NCBI GenBank assembly: GCA_017882605.1 | Contig: JADGPE010000006.1 | Span: 1-44,699 of the forward strand | Direction: 5' to 3' | Length of the DNA stretch: 44,699 bases | Origin: Thermoleophilia bacterium | Lineage (GTDB): Bacteria; Actinomycetota; Thermoleophilia; Gaiellales; Gaiellaceae | Shown here: piece by piece, positions 25,527 to 33,352 of the stretch | Layout: the number at the start of each line of letters is the position of its first letter | How positions within the stretch are numbered: the first letter of the stretch is position 1 | Made by a program: the position numbers and the translations under genes | The notes under the pieces: generated by a model | What the model was told of the DNA's origin: nothing | Database searches by the model: none | The model's input: the letters and a program-made list of their open reading frames with translations, nothing else

Positions 25527-26471
25527 CTAGACCGCTTGCTCTTCGGCTCGCGCACGCGAGCGCAGCCGCTTGAACGAGAGCGTTCTCGCCGTGAGTGCCA
25601 TGGCGATCAGCCCCATCAGCAGGTTCACGACGACCAGGGCGATGTTCATGCCGACGCTGAACGCGAGCAGGAGCGTGTGTGAGACGCCGCGCCCTCGGAA
25701 CAGGAACTCGGTGAGCCCTTGCTTCGTCCCCGCACCGCCGGGAGTGGCCGGGAAGAGGGTCGCCAGTGAATCGACGACTTGCGCGAGCAGGGCGTTGTGC
25801 AGATTCGCCGTCACGCCGAAGGCCCTGAGGAAGAAGAAGAGCGACGCGATGCGCAGGAACCACGAGATCGCCTGCGGCACGATCACGGCGACCATGAACC
25901 GGCGGCGGTTCCCGAGGATCGCAAAGCCCTGGCGAACGTGGGCCCGAAACTCCGCGTAGCGGCGGCGCGCCCAGACGAATCCGACCACCGCGACGGCGAG
26001 CAGGATGGCGAGCGCGATCGTGGTGGCCCGCTCATGACGCAGGAAGAACTTCCAGTCGACGGCCGGGATGCGCGAGTAGAGCTGATGCGTCGGCAGCACC
26101 CCGGTGGCGAGGGCCCACGCGATCAGAGCCCCCGCGGTGAAGAAGTCGAAGAGCGTCTCAACGATGAGCGTCGGCGCGAGCGTCACATACGTCGCGTCCT
26201 GCAACCGATGCTTGACGAGATACATCTTCACGACGTCGCCGCCGCGTGCGGGGACGATCGAGTTCACACCGACACCGGCCACGTAGGCGCCGAGCGCCGT
26301 CCGGTACTTCAGCCGGTCGGTGGGATACGCCGCCCGCACGATGTTGCACCAGGCGACCGACCGGAAGAGGAGCTTGACGATGTGGCAGGCAATCGCCAGG
26401 CCGAGAAACTGCCAGTGCACCGCCGCAAGATGGTGGAAGAAGACGCCGACCGCGTGAAAGAAGTGCCCCAC
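25527..26471 (-). CDS. Flippase-like integral membrane protein (LPG synthase TM / UPF0104 type)
   Basis: 314 residues with about eight membrane helices. It shows the family signature GAYVAGVGVNSIVPARGGDVVKMYLVKH and the later LATLFPATPGGAGTKQGLTEFLF. Members include the flippase half of lysyl-phosphatidylglycerol synthase and many stand-alone proteins near glycan genes. No synthase domain follows, so a stand-alone lipid or glycolipid transporter is likely; the cargo is unknown. It lies between the ZIP transporter and priA. Confidence 0.85.
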   Translation of the reverse strand: MGHFFHAVGVFFHHLAAVHWQFLGLAIACHIVKLLFRSVAWCNIVRAAYPTDRLKYRTALGAYVAGVGVNSIVPARGGDVVKMYLVKHRLQDATYVTLAPTLIVETLFDFFTAGALIAWALATGVLPTHQLYSRIPAVDWKFFLRHERATTIALAILLAVAVVGFVWARRRYAEFRAHVRQGFAILGNRRRFMVAVIVPQAISWFLRIASLFFFLRAFGVTANLHNALLAQVVDSLATLFPATPGGAGTKQGLTEFLFRGRGVSHTLLLAFSVGMNIALVVVNLLMGLIAMALTARTLSFKRLRSRARAEEQAV

Positions 26472-26490
26472 AGGAGCACGTCAGGCTAGT

Positions 26491-27324
26491 TCAGGCCCCG
26501 GCGGCCACGAGCACCCAGTCGGTGCCGAAGCCGAGCAGCAAGCCGACGAGGAGCATCCACGCCACGAGCTTCGGCATCGCGAAGCGCTTGCAGACCTCGA
26601 AGAGCTGGATCACGACATAGAGGATCGAGCCGCCGGCCACCGCGAAGAACACGACCTCGAGCGCCGGACTGACCCAGGACTGGCCGATCAACGTGCCGAG
26701 GAACGTCGGCCCGCCCCCGATCAGGCCCATCAGGCCGAGGAAGCCCCAGCTCGGGACCTCGGACTCGCCGGACATCGGGCCGACGATTCCGAAGCCCTCG
26801 GTCGCGTTGTGGAGGCCGAACCCGATGATCAAGACGAGCGCGAGCGAGAGCTCGCCGGCGGCTGCCGACTGCCCGATCGCAAGGCCCTCACCGAAGTTGT
26901 GCAGACCGATGCCGGTCGCGATCAGCAGCGCCAGACGCCGGCCCGGCGTCAGTGTCTCGAACCACGAGCGATGCTTGAACTCGTCCACAGCGGCCGCGCC
27001 GGGCCCGACGAGCGGGGTCGCGCGCTTCGACTTCAGCCAGCTGTCGTAGTAGACGAGGCTCATCATCCCGGCGGTGAAGCCCAGAGCGAGCAGGGCCGCG
27101 TACCCGGCGAACCCGGCCCACTTGTGAGCCTCGAGATGGGCGTCGACCGGGCTGACCCCGTGGGAAACCACATCCCAGAAGAGGAAGACGAGGATGCCCG
27201 TGGCGATCGAGCTGAGCGAGGCGCGCAACGCCAGGGAGGTCGAGCGGACGCGGCCCATGGGCAGGCCGACGAAGATCGTGAGCCCGGCGATCGCGCCGAG
27301 GATGAGAGTCTGGGCAGTGCTCAT
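26491..27324 (-). CDS. ZIP-family metal transporter
   Basis: 277 residues, about eight helices. The metal path motifs are on two adjacent helices: GIGLHNFGEGLAIG and GFGLHNATEGFGIVG, matching the HNxxEG pattern of ZupT/ZIP importers. A loop with HRSW/Asp residues lies between helices 3 and 4. Likely substrates are zinc, manganese or iron. The gene is divergent from a DtxR-family regulator, and a perfect inverted repeat ends 9 bases before its ATG, so metal-dependent repression is very likely. Confidence 0.9.
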   Translation of the reverse strand: MSTAQTLILGAIAGLTIFVGLPMGRVRSTSLALRASLSSIATGILVFLFWDVVSHGVSPVDAHLEAHKWAGFAGYAALLALGFTAGMMSLVYYDSWLKSKRATPLVGPGAAAVDEFKHRSWFETLTPGRRLALLIATGIGLHNFGEGLAIGQSAAAGELSLALVLIIGFGLHNATEGFGIVGPMSGESEVPSWGFLGLMGLIGGGPTFLGTLIGQSWVSPALEVVFFAVAGGSILYVVIQLFEVCKRFAMPKLVAWMLLVGLLLGFGTDWVLVAAGA

Positions 27325-27332
27325 GCGAACTT

Positions 27333-27350
27333 TGTAAGGGTCACCTTACA
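27333..27350. promoter_or_regulatory. Probable operator of the DtxR-family regulator
   Basis: TGTAAGGGTCACCTTACA is an inverted repeat with perfect 7-base arms (TGTAAGG/CCTTACA) and a 4-base spacer. It lies in the 53-base gap between the ZIP transporter (-) and the DtxR-like regulator (+). Size and symmetry fit DtxR/MntR-type operators. Binding would block the ZIP ribosome/promoter region and could also control the regulator itself. Confidence 0.75.
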
Positions 27351-27377
27351 GAAGGTTCCCACACTACGATCCGGACG

Positions 27378-28064
27378 ATGGCTGCCGGTCACGGAATCGA
27401 CGACTACCTGGAGACGATCTATTTCCTGGCGTTTCCGATCGGCGAATACCGTCCGGCGACGACCGGGACGTCGCAGACGATCGCCTCGCGGGTCGCTGAG
27501 ATGCTGGGCGTTTCACGCGCCTCGGCGGGCGAGATGCTGAAGCGCCTCGAGGCCGAGGGGCTCGTCGAGCGGGGCGAGCACAAGGAGGCGATCCTCACCC
27601 CCGCCGGTGCGAAGCGCGCGCGCACGGTCGTGCGCAAGCACCGCATCATCGAGCGGCTGCTCACCGACTTCATGGGCTACACGGCCGCCGAAGCGCACGT
27701 GCACGCCGACGAGCTCGGCGGCACGTTCACCGACGACATGGTCGAGCGGATCGAGGTCAAGCTCGGTTATCCGGACCGCTGCCCGCACGGGTGGCCGGTC
27801 GACCCCGACTTCGAGCAGGCGGAGAACCGCGAGCTCGAGCCGCTGTCCGGGCTCGAGCCGGGAGCGCACGCGACGATCGTCCGGCTCGCCGAGCACGACG
27901 GTGACCTGCTGCACTGGTTCTACGACCAGGGCATGACGCCTGGCACCGCGGTCGAGCTGCGCGCAGCCGAGCCGTCCGCCGGGCAGTTTCGCGTCGCGAT
28001 CAACGGCAGCGAGAAGGCGATCGGCGAAAAAGCCGCCGCCGGGCTCTTCGTCAAGCGCGTGTAG
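27378..28064 (+). CDS. DtxR-family metal-dependent transcriptional regulator
   Basis: 228 residues. A winged helix-turn-helix at the N-terminus (IASRVAEMLGVSRASAGEMLKRLEAEGLVERGEH, about 35-68) is followed by a dimerisation and metal-binding domain (RIIERLLTDFMGYTAAEAHVHADELGGTFTDDMVERI). An SH3/FeoA-like domain (about 145-228) completes the long DtxR type. The usual Glu-His ligand pair of DtxR/MntR just before the 'xSDEVER' helix reads Gly-Thr here, while HVHADE upstream offers other ligands, so the metal site may be rearranged. The stop codon touches the first repeat of the RAYT element. Confidence 0.9.
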   Translation: MAAGHGIDDYLETIYFLAFPIGEYRPATTGTSQTIASRVAEMLGVSRASAGEMLKRLEAEGLVERGEHKEAILTPAGAKRARTVVRKHRIIERLLTDFMGYTAAEAHVHADELGGTFTDDMVERIEVKLGYPDRCPHGWPVDPDFEQAENRELEPLSGLEPGAHATIVRLAEHDGDLLHWFYDQGMTPGTAVELRAAEPSAGQFRVAINGSEKAIGEKAAAGLFVKRV

Positions 28065-28092
28065 GTGTCTGACACCAAAAGGTGTCAGACAC
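28064..28092. repeat. REP-like hairpin, left copy
   Basis: GGTGTCTGACACC, then AAAA, then GGTGTCAGACAC. Each half is itself a palindrome, and the two halves are complementary over 12 bases with a 4-base loop. It directly follows the dtxR stop (TAG ends at 28064) and could also act as a transcription end signal. Confidence 0.85.
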
Positions 28093-28141
28093 GTTTGCGA
28101 GCTGTCACAAGCATCACGGACGTCACAGCCAGACTTGGTGG

Positions 28142-28600
28142 ATGGGCCGCGCCCCTCGCAGCTACGACTCGAGCCGCATCTATCACCTGACGGGCCACGG
28201 CGTCGACGACCGCCCGATCTTTCGAGAAGACACCGACTTCCAAGACTTTTCGCTCCGCCTCCGGCGAGTCGGGATCCGCGAGCACTGGGAGTGGTACGCC
28301 GCCTGCCTGATGGAGACTCACTATCACCTCGTATTCCGACCGACACTCGGTAGCGTCTCAGACGGCATGCGAGATCTGAACGGCGCGTACGCACGCGCCT
28401 TCAACAAACGCCACGGTCGACGCGGCGCAGTGTTCGAGTCGCGCTACACCGAGCGTACGATCCGAGACGAACGTCACCTACAAGCGACCGTCCGATACGT
28501 CGAGTTCAACCCAGTGAGCGCCGGAATGGTCAAGAACGTCGAAGAGTGGCCCTGGACTACCCTCGGCAACTCGCCCCTCAAAAGGTGTCTGACACCTTAG
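28142..28600 (+). CDS. REP-associated tyrosine transposase (RAYT, IS200-like Y1 family)
   Basis: 152 residues. It begins in the typical way (RSYDSSRIYHLTGHGVDDRPIF), carries the HUH motif HYH (60-62, THYHLVF) and a catalytic-type Tyr at 119 within ATVRYVEFNPVSAG. These enzymes cut and join single-stranded REP hairpins. All key residues are present, so it may be active, although it is a little short for the family. The last residues and the stop codon lie inside the right-hand palindrome. ATG 28142 was chosen because the residues just before it are atypical and the conserved part starts there. Confidence 0.85.
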   Translation: MGRAPRSYDSSRIYHLTGHGVDDRPIFREDTDFQDFSLRLRRVGIREHWEWYAACLMETHYHLVFRPTLGSVSDGMRDLNGAYARAFNKRHGRRGAVFESRYTERTIRDERHLQATVRYVEFNPVSAGMVKNVEEWPWTTLGNSPLKRCLTP

Positions 28601-28612
28601 GTGTCAGACACC
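28584..28612. repeat. REP-like hairpin, right copy
   Basis: GGTGTCTGACACC, TTA, GGTGTCAGACACC: two complementary 13-base palindromes with a 3-base gap. The transposase TAG (28598-28600) lies in the gap and the metK TGA (28604-28606 on the minus strand) lies in the second palindrome. Confidence 0.85.
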
Positions 28613-29851
28613 AGCAGCCGCAGCGAGCCCGGCGGCCGCGCGGAGCGCGGCGGCCTTGTCGGTGCGCTCCCACGAGAAGTCGTGGTCGTCGCGGCCGAAG
28701 TGGCCATACGCAGCGGTCTTCTGGTAGATCGGGCGCCGCAGATCGAGGTCACGCAGGATCGCGGCGGGGCGCAGGTCGAAATGCTCCTTGACGAGCTCCT
28801 CGATCCGCGACACGTCGAGCTTCTCGGTGCCGAATGTCTCGACGAGGATCGAGAACGGATGCGCCACGCCGATCGCGTAGGCGACCTGGATCTGGCAGCG
28901 GTCGGCAAGGCCGGCGGCGACGACGTTCTTCGCCACGTACCGGGCGGCGTACGCCGCCGACCGGTCGACCTTCGTCGGATCCTTGCCGGAGAACGCGCCG
29001 CCGCCGTGCGGGGCCGCGCCGCCGTAGGTGTCGACGATGATCTTCCGCCCGGTCAGGCCTGTGTCGCCCATCGGTCCGCCGATCACGAACTTGCCGGTCG
29101 GGTTGACGTAGAAGAACGTCGGATCCTCGAGGTGGTTCTCGTCGTACAAATCTCGCGGCAGGATCGGGCGCAGGACGTGCTCGATCAGATCCGGCTTGAT
29201 CATCGTCTCCGGATCGAGGCCCTCACGATGCTGGGTCGAGATGAGGATGCGCTCGATCTCCACCGGCGCCTGGTTGCCGTCGGCGTCGACCTCGTAGCGG
29301 ATCGAGACCTGCGCCTTGCCGTCCGGGCGCAGATACGGAAGCACGTCCGACTTCCGCACCTCCGCAAGCCGCTTGGTGATGCGGTGCGCGAGCATGATCG
29401 GCAGCGGCATCAACTCACGCGTCTCGTTGGAGGCGTACCCGAACATCATTCCCTGGTCGCCGGCACCCACCCTGTCGAGCGGATCGTCGTCGCCGGGGTC
29501 GTGCTGCAGCTCGTACGCCGTGTCGACGCCCTGAGCGATGTCGGGAGACTGCTCGTCGAGCGTGACGATCACGCCGCAGGTGTCCGCGTCGAAACCGTAC
29601 TTGGCGCGCGTGTACCCGATCCCTTTCACCGTCTCGCGCACGATGCGCGGGATGTCGATGTACTCCTCGGTCGTCATCTCCCCGGCGACGACCACGAGGC
29701 CGGTCGTGATGAGCGTCTCGCAGGCGACGCGGCTCAGCGGGTCGTTCGTGAGCGCAGCGTCGAGAACCGCATCCGAGATCTGATCGGCGATCTTGTCAGG
29801 GTGCCCCTCGGTGACGGACTCCGAGGTGAAGAGGAAGCTGCGCTCAGCCAT
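28604..29851 (-). CDS. metK: S-adenosylmethionine synthetase
   Basis: Makes SAM from methionine and ATP. 415 residues with [21 protein letters not shown] at the start, [14 protein letters not shown], the P-loop-like [32 protein letters not shown], and [18 protein letters not shown] at the end. I chose ATG 29851 (MAERSF) over 29863 because the conserved part starts there. The final residues Gly-Val and the stop are encoded by the REP-like repeat, so the natural C-terminus seems to have been replaced. It is the last gene of the aroG-gpsA operon. Confidence 0.96.
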   Translation of the reverse strand: MAERSFLFTSESVTEGHPDKIADQISDAVLDAALTNDPLSRVACETLITTGLVVVAGEMTTEEYIDIPRIVRETVKGIGYTRAKYGFDADTCGVIVTLDEQSPDIAQGVDTAYELQHDPGDDDPLDRVGAGDQGMMFGYASNETRELMPLPIMLAHRITKRLAEVRKSDVLPYLRPDGKAQVSIRYEVDADGNQAPVEIERILISTQHREGLDPETMIKPDLIEHVLRPILPRDLYDENHLEDPTFFYVNPTGKFVIGGPMGDTGLTGRKIIVDTYGGAAPHGGGAFSGKDPTKVDRSAAYAARYVAKNVVAAGLADRCQIQVAYAIGVAHPFSILVETFGTEKLDVSRIEELVKEHFDLRPAAILRDLDLRRPIYQKTAAYGHFGRDDHDFSWERTDKAAALRAAAGLAAAAGV

Positions 29852-29884
29852 TGATCCGAGCAAGGGTAGCGTGAACGGCCGCGC

Positions 29885-30757
29885 TCATTCCTCGGTAGGC
29901 CGCCGGCCCATCAGGGAGCCGGCCAGCTCGTGCAGCGACATGCCGTCGAGCACGGCGCAGACGCCTTCGGTGATCGGCAGCTCGACACCGATCCGCCGCG
30001 ACAGATCACGCAGCACGGGCGCCGTGTTCAGCCCTTCGACGACCTGGCCGATCTGCGCCCTGGCCTCGTCAGGGGTCGCGCCGCGGGCGATCAGCTCGCC
30101 GGCGCGGCGGTTGCGTCCGAGCGGGTGGAAGCACGTGACGATCAGGTCGCCCATCCCGGCGAGTCCCGAGAAGGTCTCCGCCTCCGCGCCGCAGGCCTCC
30201 CCGAGCCGCGCCATCTCGACGAGGCCGCGCGTGATCAACGCGGCTTTCCCGTTGTCGCCGAGCCCGAGCCCGTCGACGCCGCCGGCCGCGAGCGCGATCA
30301 CGTTCTTCGCAGCACCGCACAGCTCGACGCCGACCACGTCGTTGTTCACGTAGACACGGAACGTGTTGGAGTTGATCGCCTCTTGCAGGTGCAGGGCGAG
30401 CTCCTCGTCCTCGGACGCGATCACCGCAGCGCCCGGCAGTCCCATCGCAACCTCCTCCGCCATGTTCGGCCCCGACAGCACCGCGACCGGCCGTCCCTCC
30501 ACCACGGTCGAGAGCCGGTTCCCGGTCGCTGGGTCGAGCCCCTTCGCCAGGCTCAGGACCGGAGCAGTGCCGTGCACGTGCCCGAGCACCTCGCGAAACG
30601 CGTTGCTCGGCACGGCGATGACGACGAGGTCGGCCTCCTCGTAGGGCGCGTCGTCCAGCGTCGCGCGCGTGGCGACGAAGACATCGTGCCGGCGGTCGCG
30701 CAGCAGGCGCCTGAACGCTCCGCCCCACGCCCCGCCGCCCACGACGACGACTCTCAC
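29885..30757 (-). CDS. gpsA: Glycerol-3-phosphate dehydrogenase [NAD(P)+]
   Basis: 290 residues. The N-terminal dinucleotide motif is GGGAWGGA (7-14), followed by VLSLAKGLDP, VLSGPNMAEEVAMGLPGA, CGAAKNVIALAAGGVDGLGLGDNGKAALITRG with the catalytic Lys, and GMGDLIVTCFHPLGRNRRAG. It makes sn-glycerol 3-phosphate for phospholipids, the substrate line used by the PlsC-like enzyme two genes upstream. It overlaps der by 4 bases. Confidence 0.95.
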   Translation of the reverse strand: MRVVVVGGGAWGGAFRRLLRDRRHDVFVATRATLDDAPYEEADLVVIAVPSNAFREVLGHVHGTAPVLSLAKGLDPATGNRLSTVVEGRPVAVLSGPNMAEEVAMGLPGAAVIASEDEELALHLQEAINSNTFRVYVNNDVVGVELCGAAKNVIALAAGGVDGLGLGDNGKAALITRGLVEMARLGEACGAEAETFSGLAGMGDLIVTCFHPLGRNRRAGELIARGATPDEARAQIGQVVEGLNTAPVLRDLSRRIGVELPITEGVCAVLDGMSLHELAGSLMGRRPTEE

Positions 30758-32070
30758 GAGCGTTCACGGAAATCGACCACCACCGGCACACCCTCCAGGT
30801 TGAAGCGCTCGCGCAGCTGATTCTCCACCCAGTAGGCGTAGTCGCGCGTCACGAGGCCAGGGTCGTTGACGGTGAACCGGAAGCGCGGCGGCCGGGACGT
30901 CACCTGCGCTCCGTAGAGCAGGTTCAACCGGCGCATGCCCTTGGACGGCGCCTGGCGCATCTCCTTCAGCTCGGCGATGAACTTGTTCAGCTCCGCGGTC
31001 GGAACACGAGAGACGTAGCGGTCGTACAGCTCCTCGACTTTGCCGAGCAGCCGCGAGACGCCGCGCCCCGTCAGCGACGAGATCGTGATGAAGTCGGGGC
31101 GCTGTCGCAGCCGGCGCGCAAGCTCGGGGCGCACGTCCTCGATCGTGATCTCCGAGATGTCCCACTTGGAGAGAACGATCAGGGTCGCGCAGTGAGCCTT
31201 GCGCGCGACTTCGACGGCGGTGATGTCGCCTTCGACGATGCCTTCCCCCGCGTCGATCAGGACGAGCGCGACGTCGGCGCGTCCCGCGGCCTCGAGTGCG
31301 CGCAGCTCGGAGTAGTACTCGATGCCCTGGCGCTGCTTGCGCTTGCGCCGTAGCCCAGCCGTGTCGATCAGCTGGAACGTCCGTCCAGCGTGCTCGATCA
31401 CCGTGTCGATCGTGTCGCGCGTCGTCCCCGGAACCTCCGAGACGATCGTGCGCTCCGAGCCGACGAGCTTGTTGTAGAGCGACGACTTGCCGACGTTCGG
31501 CCGGCCCAGGATCGCGACGCGGATCGCGTCCTCCTCCACCGTCCGCGACGACTCGCCGGGCAACAGGTCGAGGATCTCGTCGAGCAGGTCACCGGTGTTC
31601 GACCCGTGCAGCGCCGAGATGGGGAACGGTTCGCCGAAGCCGAGCCGATGGAAGTCGAGGGCGAGGCTCTCCTGGGCCGGATCGTCGATCTTGTTCGCCA
31701 GCACGAGCACGTTCTTCTTCGCCTCGCGCAGGATCTGCGCGAGCTCCTCGTCGCCGGGCGTCACGCCTGCGCGGGCGTCGACGACGAAGAGCACGAGATC
31801 GGCCTCCTTGATCGCGGCGCGCGCCTGCAGCGCGATCTGCTTCGTGATCGGGCTCGGGTCCGCGATGTCGACGCCGCCCGTGTCGATCAGCAGGAAACTG
31901 CGGCCGTTCCACTCGCAGACGAGCTCCTTTCGGTCGCGCGTCGTGCCCTGCGTCTCGTGCACGACGGCCTGTCGCGTCGCGGTGAGCCGATTGACGAGCG
32001 TCGACTTGCCGACGTTCGGGAACCCGACGATCGCCACGGTGCCTTCGAGCTTGACGGCGGTGCTGCTCAC
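30754..32070 (-). CDS. der: Ribosome biogenesis GTPase Der (EngA)
   Basis: 438 residues with two GTPase domains in tandem. The first has GFPNVGKST (16-24), DTGG and NKID; the second has GRPNVGKSS (about 187), DTAGLRRK and SKWD. A C-terminal KH-like domain (FTVNDPGLVTRDYAYWVENQLRERF) follows. It acts in 50S subunit assembly. GTG 32070 overlaps the plsC stop (GTGA); the much longer upstream frame is inside plsC and not used. Confidence 0.96.
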   Translation of the reverse strand: MSSTAVKLEGTVAIVGFPNVGKSTLVNRLTATRQAVVHETQGTTRDRKELVCEWNGRSFLLIDTGGVDIADPSPITKQIALQARAAIKEADLVLFVVDARAGVTPGDEELAQILREAKKNVLVLANKIDDPAQESLALDFHRLGFGEPFPISALHGSNTGDLLDEILDLLPGESSRTVEEDAIRVAILGRPNVGKSSLYNKLVGSERTIVSEVPGTTRDTIDTVIEHAGRTFQLIDTAGLRRKRKQRQGIEYYSELRALEAAGRADVALVLIDAGEGIVEGDITAVEVARKAHCATLIVLSKWDISEITIEDVRPELARRLRQRPDFITISSLTGRGVSRLLGKVEELYDRYVSRVPTAELNKFIAELKEMRQAPSKGMRRLNLLYGAQVTSRPPRFRFTVNDPGLVTRDYAYWVENQLRERFNLEGVPVVVDFRERS

Positions 32071-32717
32071 AGTGGTGGAGTGACGCCGGCCGGGCGTCCC
32101 TTGGCATGGATCTCCGCGAGCCAGTCGAAGAGCACGTTGATCCGCCGCTCGATCTCGGTCGTCGCTTCCTTGTAGCCGCGGCCGCCCTTGGGGAGCCCTT
32201 CGAACCGCACCGGCTCGCCGAAGACGATCGAGCAGGGCGCGAAGTTGCCGATCCTCCAGAACTGGGTGCCGTAGATCGCGATCGGGATCACGGGCACGTC
32301 CTCCTGGATCGCCACCATCGCGGCTCCGGGCTGCGCCGGTCCTGGCCGGCCAGCCTTCAGCCGTGTCCCCTCGACGAAGAGCCCGACGACACCGCCGTCG
32401 CGGGCCGTCTGCCGCATCATGCGGACTGCATCGCGGTCCGAGGCGCCGCGCCGCACGGCGATCGTGCCGTGCCAGCGCAGGAAGCGGCCGAGCCCGGGGA
32501 AGAGGGCCGCTTCCGCCTTCGCGACGAAGCTGACATTGCGCGGAGAGAGTGCACCGACAATCGGGATGTCGATCCAGTGCATGTGGTTGATCGCGTAGAC
32601 GAGGCCCCCGGTCGCAGGCACGCGGTCGCGCCCGTAGGCCCGCGCACGCGTGAACAGCCGGGCCGGCCAGCCCATGTAGTAGCGGCCGATCCCCCACGTC
32701 AAGTCCTGCGTCGTCAC
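32067..32717 (-). CDS. plsC: 1-acyl-glycerol-3-phosphate acyltransferase (PlsC-like)
   Basis: 216 residues. The acyltransferase motif Hx4D is H45-D50 (NHMHWID) and motif III is EGTR (116-119, FVEGTRLKAG), followed by VPVIPIAIYGTQ. It transfers an acyl chain to lysophosphatidic acid at the membrane. It stands between cmk and der with 4-base overlaps on both sides, as in many Actinobacteria and Firmicutes. Confidence 0.92.
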   Translation of the reverse strand: MTTQDLTWGIGRYYMGWPARLFTRARAYGRDRVPATGGLVYAINHMHWIDIPIVGALSPRNVSFVAKAEAALFPGLGRFLRWHGTIAVRRGASDRDAVRMMRQTARDGGVVGLFVEGTRLKAGRPGPAQPGAAMVAIQEDVPVIPIAIYGTQFWRIGNFAPCSIVFGEPVRFEGLPKGGRGYKEATTEIERRINVLFDWLAEIHAKGRPAGVTPPL

Positions 32718-33352
32718 GACGTCGCTAACGAGCGACTGCGGATCAGCTCTTCGATCCGCGACACGACGTCGTCGACCTCGAGGTCTGTCGTGTCGATCAG
32801 CGCCGCATCCTCGGCCGGCTGCATGCGCACCCGGTCCGACGCGTCCCGAATGCGCAGATCGGTCGCCAGCGCATCGCCGCCGATGTCGGGGCGCTCGGCC
32901 TGGCGGCGCGCAGCGCGAATCTCCGGATCGGCGTGGAGGTAGACCTTCACCTCGGCGTCGGGCGCGACGACCGTCCCGATGTCGCGGCCTTCGATGACGA
33001 CGTTTCCTTGATGGCCGAGCTCGCGCTGCCGTTCGCGCATCACCTCACGCACCTCGTGGTGGCGTGCGACGACCGGCACCATGCGGTCGATCCGCGAATG
33101 CCTGATCGCCGACGTCACGTCGGTGTTCGAAATGAAGACGCGGCCGACCTCGTCAAACGTGACCGGATTGCGGCGCGCGAGGTCGCCGAGTGCATCGCTC
33201 TCTCCGAGGGGCAGCCCCTCGCGCATCGCGAGCCACGTCAACGCGCGATACATCGCCCCCGTGTCGAGGTAGCTGAAGCCCAGCCGCTCCGCGAGCTTGC
33301 GAGCGACCGTGCTCTTGCCGGCGCCTGCCGGTCCATCAATGGTCACGATCAT
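32714..33352 (-). CDS. cmk: Cytidylate kinase
   Basis: 212 residues. P-loop GPAGAGKST (7-15), the CMP-site segment YLDTGAMYRALTW, the DVTSAIRH region and VIEGRDIGTVVAPDAEVKVYLHA. It phosphorylates CMP/dCMP. It overlaps aroA (4 bases) and plsC (4 bases) in the same operon. Confidence 0.96.
   Translation of the reverse strand: MIVTIDGPAGAGKSTVARKLAERLGFSYLDTGAMYRALTWLAMREGLPLGESDALGDLARRNPVTFDEVGRVFISNTDVTSAIRHSRIDRMVPVVARHHEVREVMRERQRELGHQGNVVIEGRDIGTVVAPDAEVKVYLHADPEIRAARRQAERPDIGGDALATDLRIRDASDRVRMQPAEDAALIDTTDLEVDDVVSRIEELIRSRSLATS

Larger units (their letters stand above)
28064..28612. mobile_element. REP-like element with its RAYT transposase
   Basis: A 549-base unit bounded at both ends by hairpins made of the palindrome GGTGTCwGACACC and containing one IS200-like (Y1/HUH) transposase gene. 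It fills the whole space between the convergent genes dtxR and metK. The last codons of metK are read from the right-hand hairpin. This is the layout of a RAYT with flanking REP sequences rather than of a classic insertion sequence with target duplications. Confidence 0.75.
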
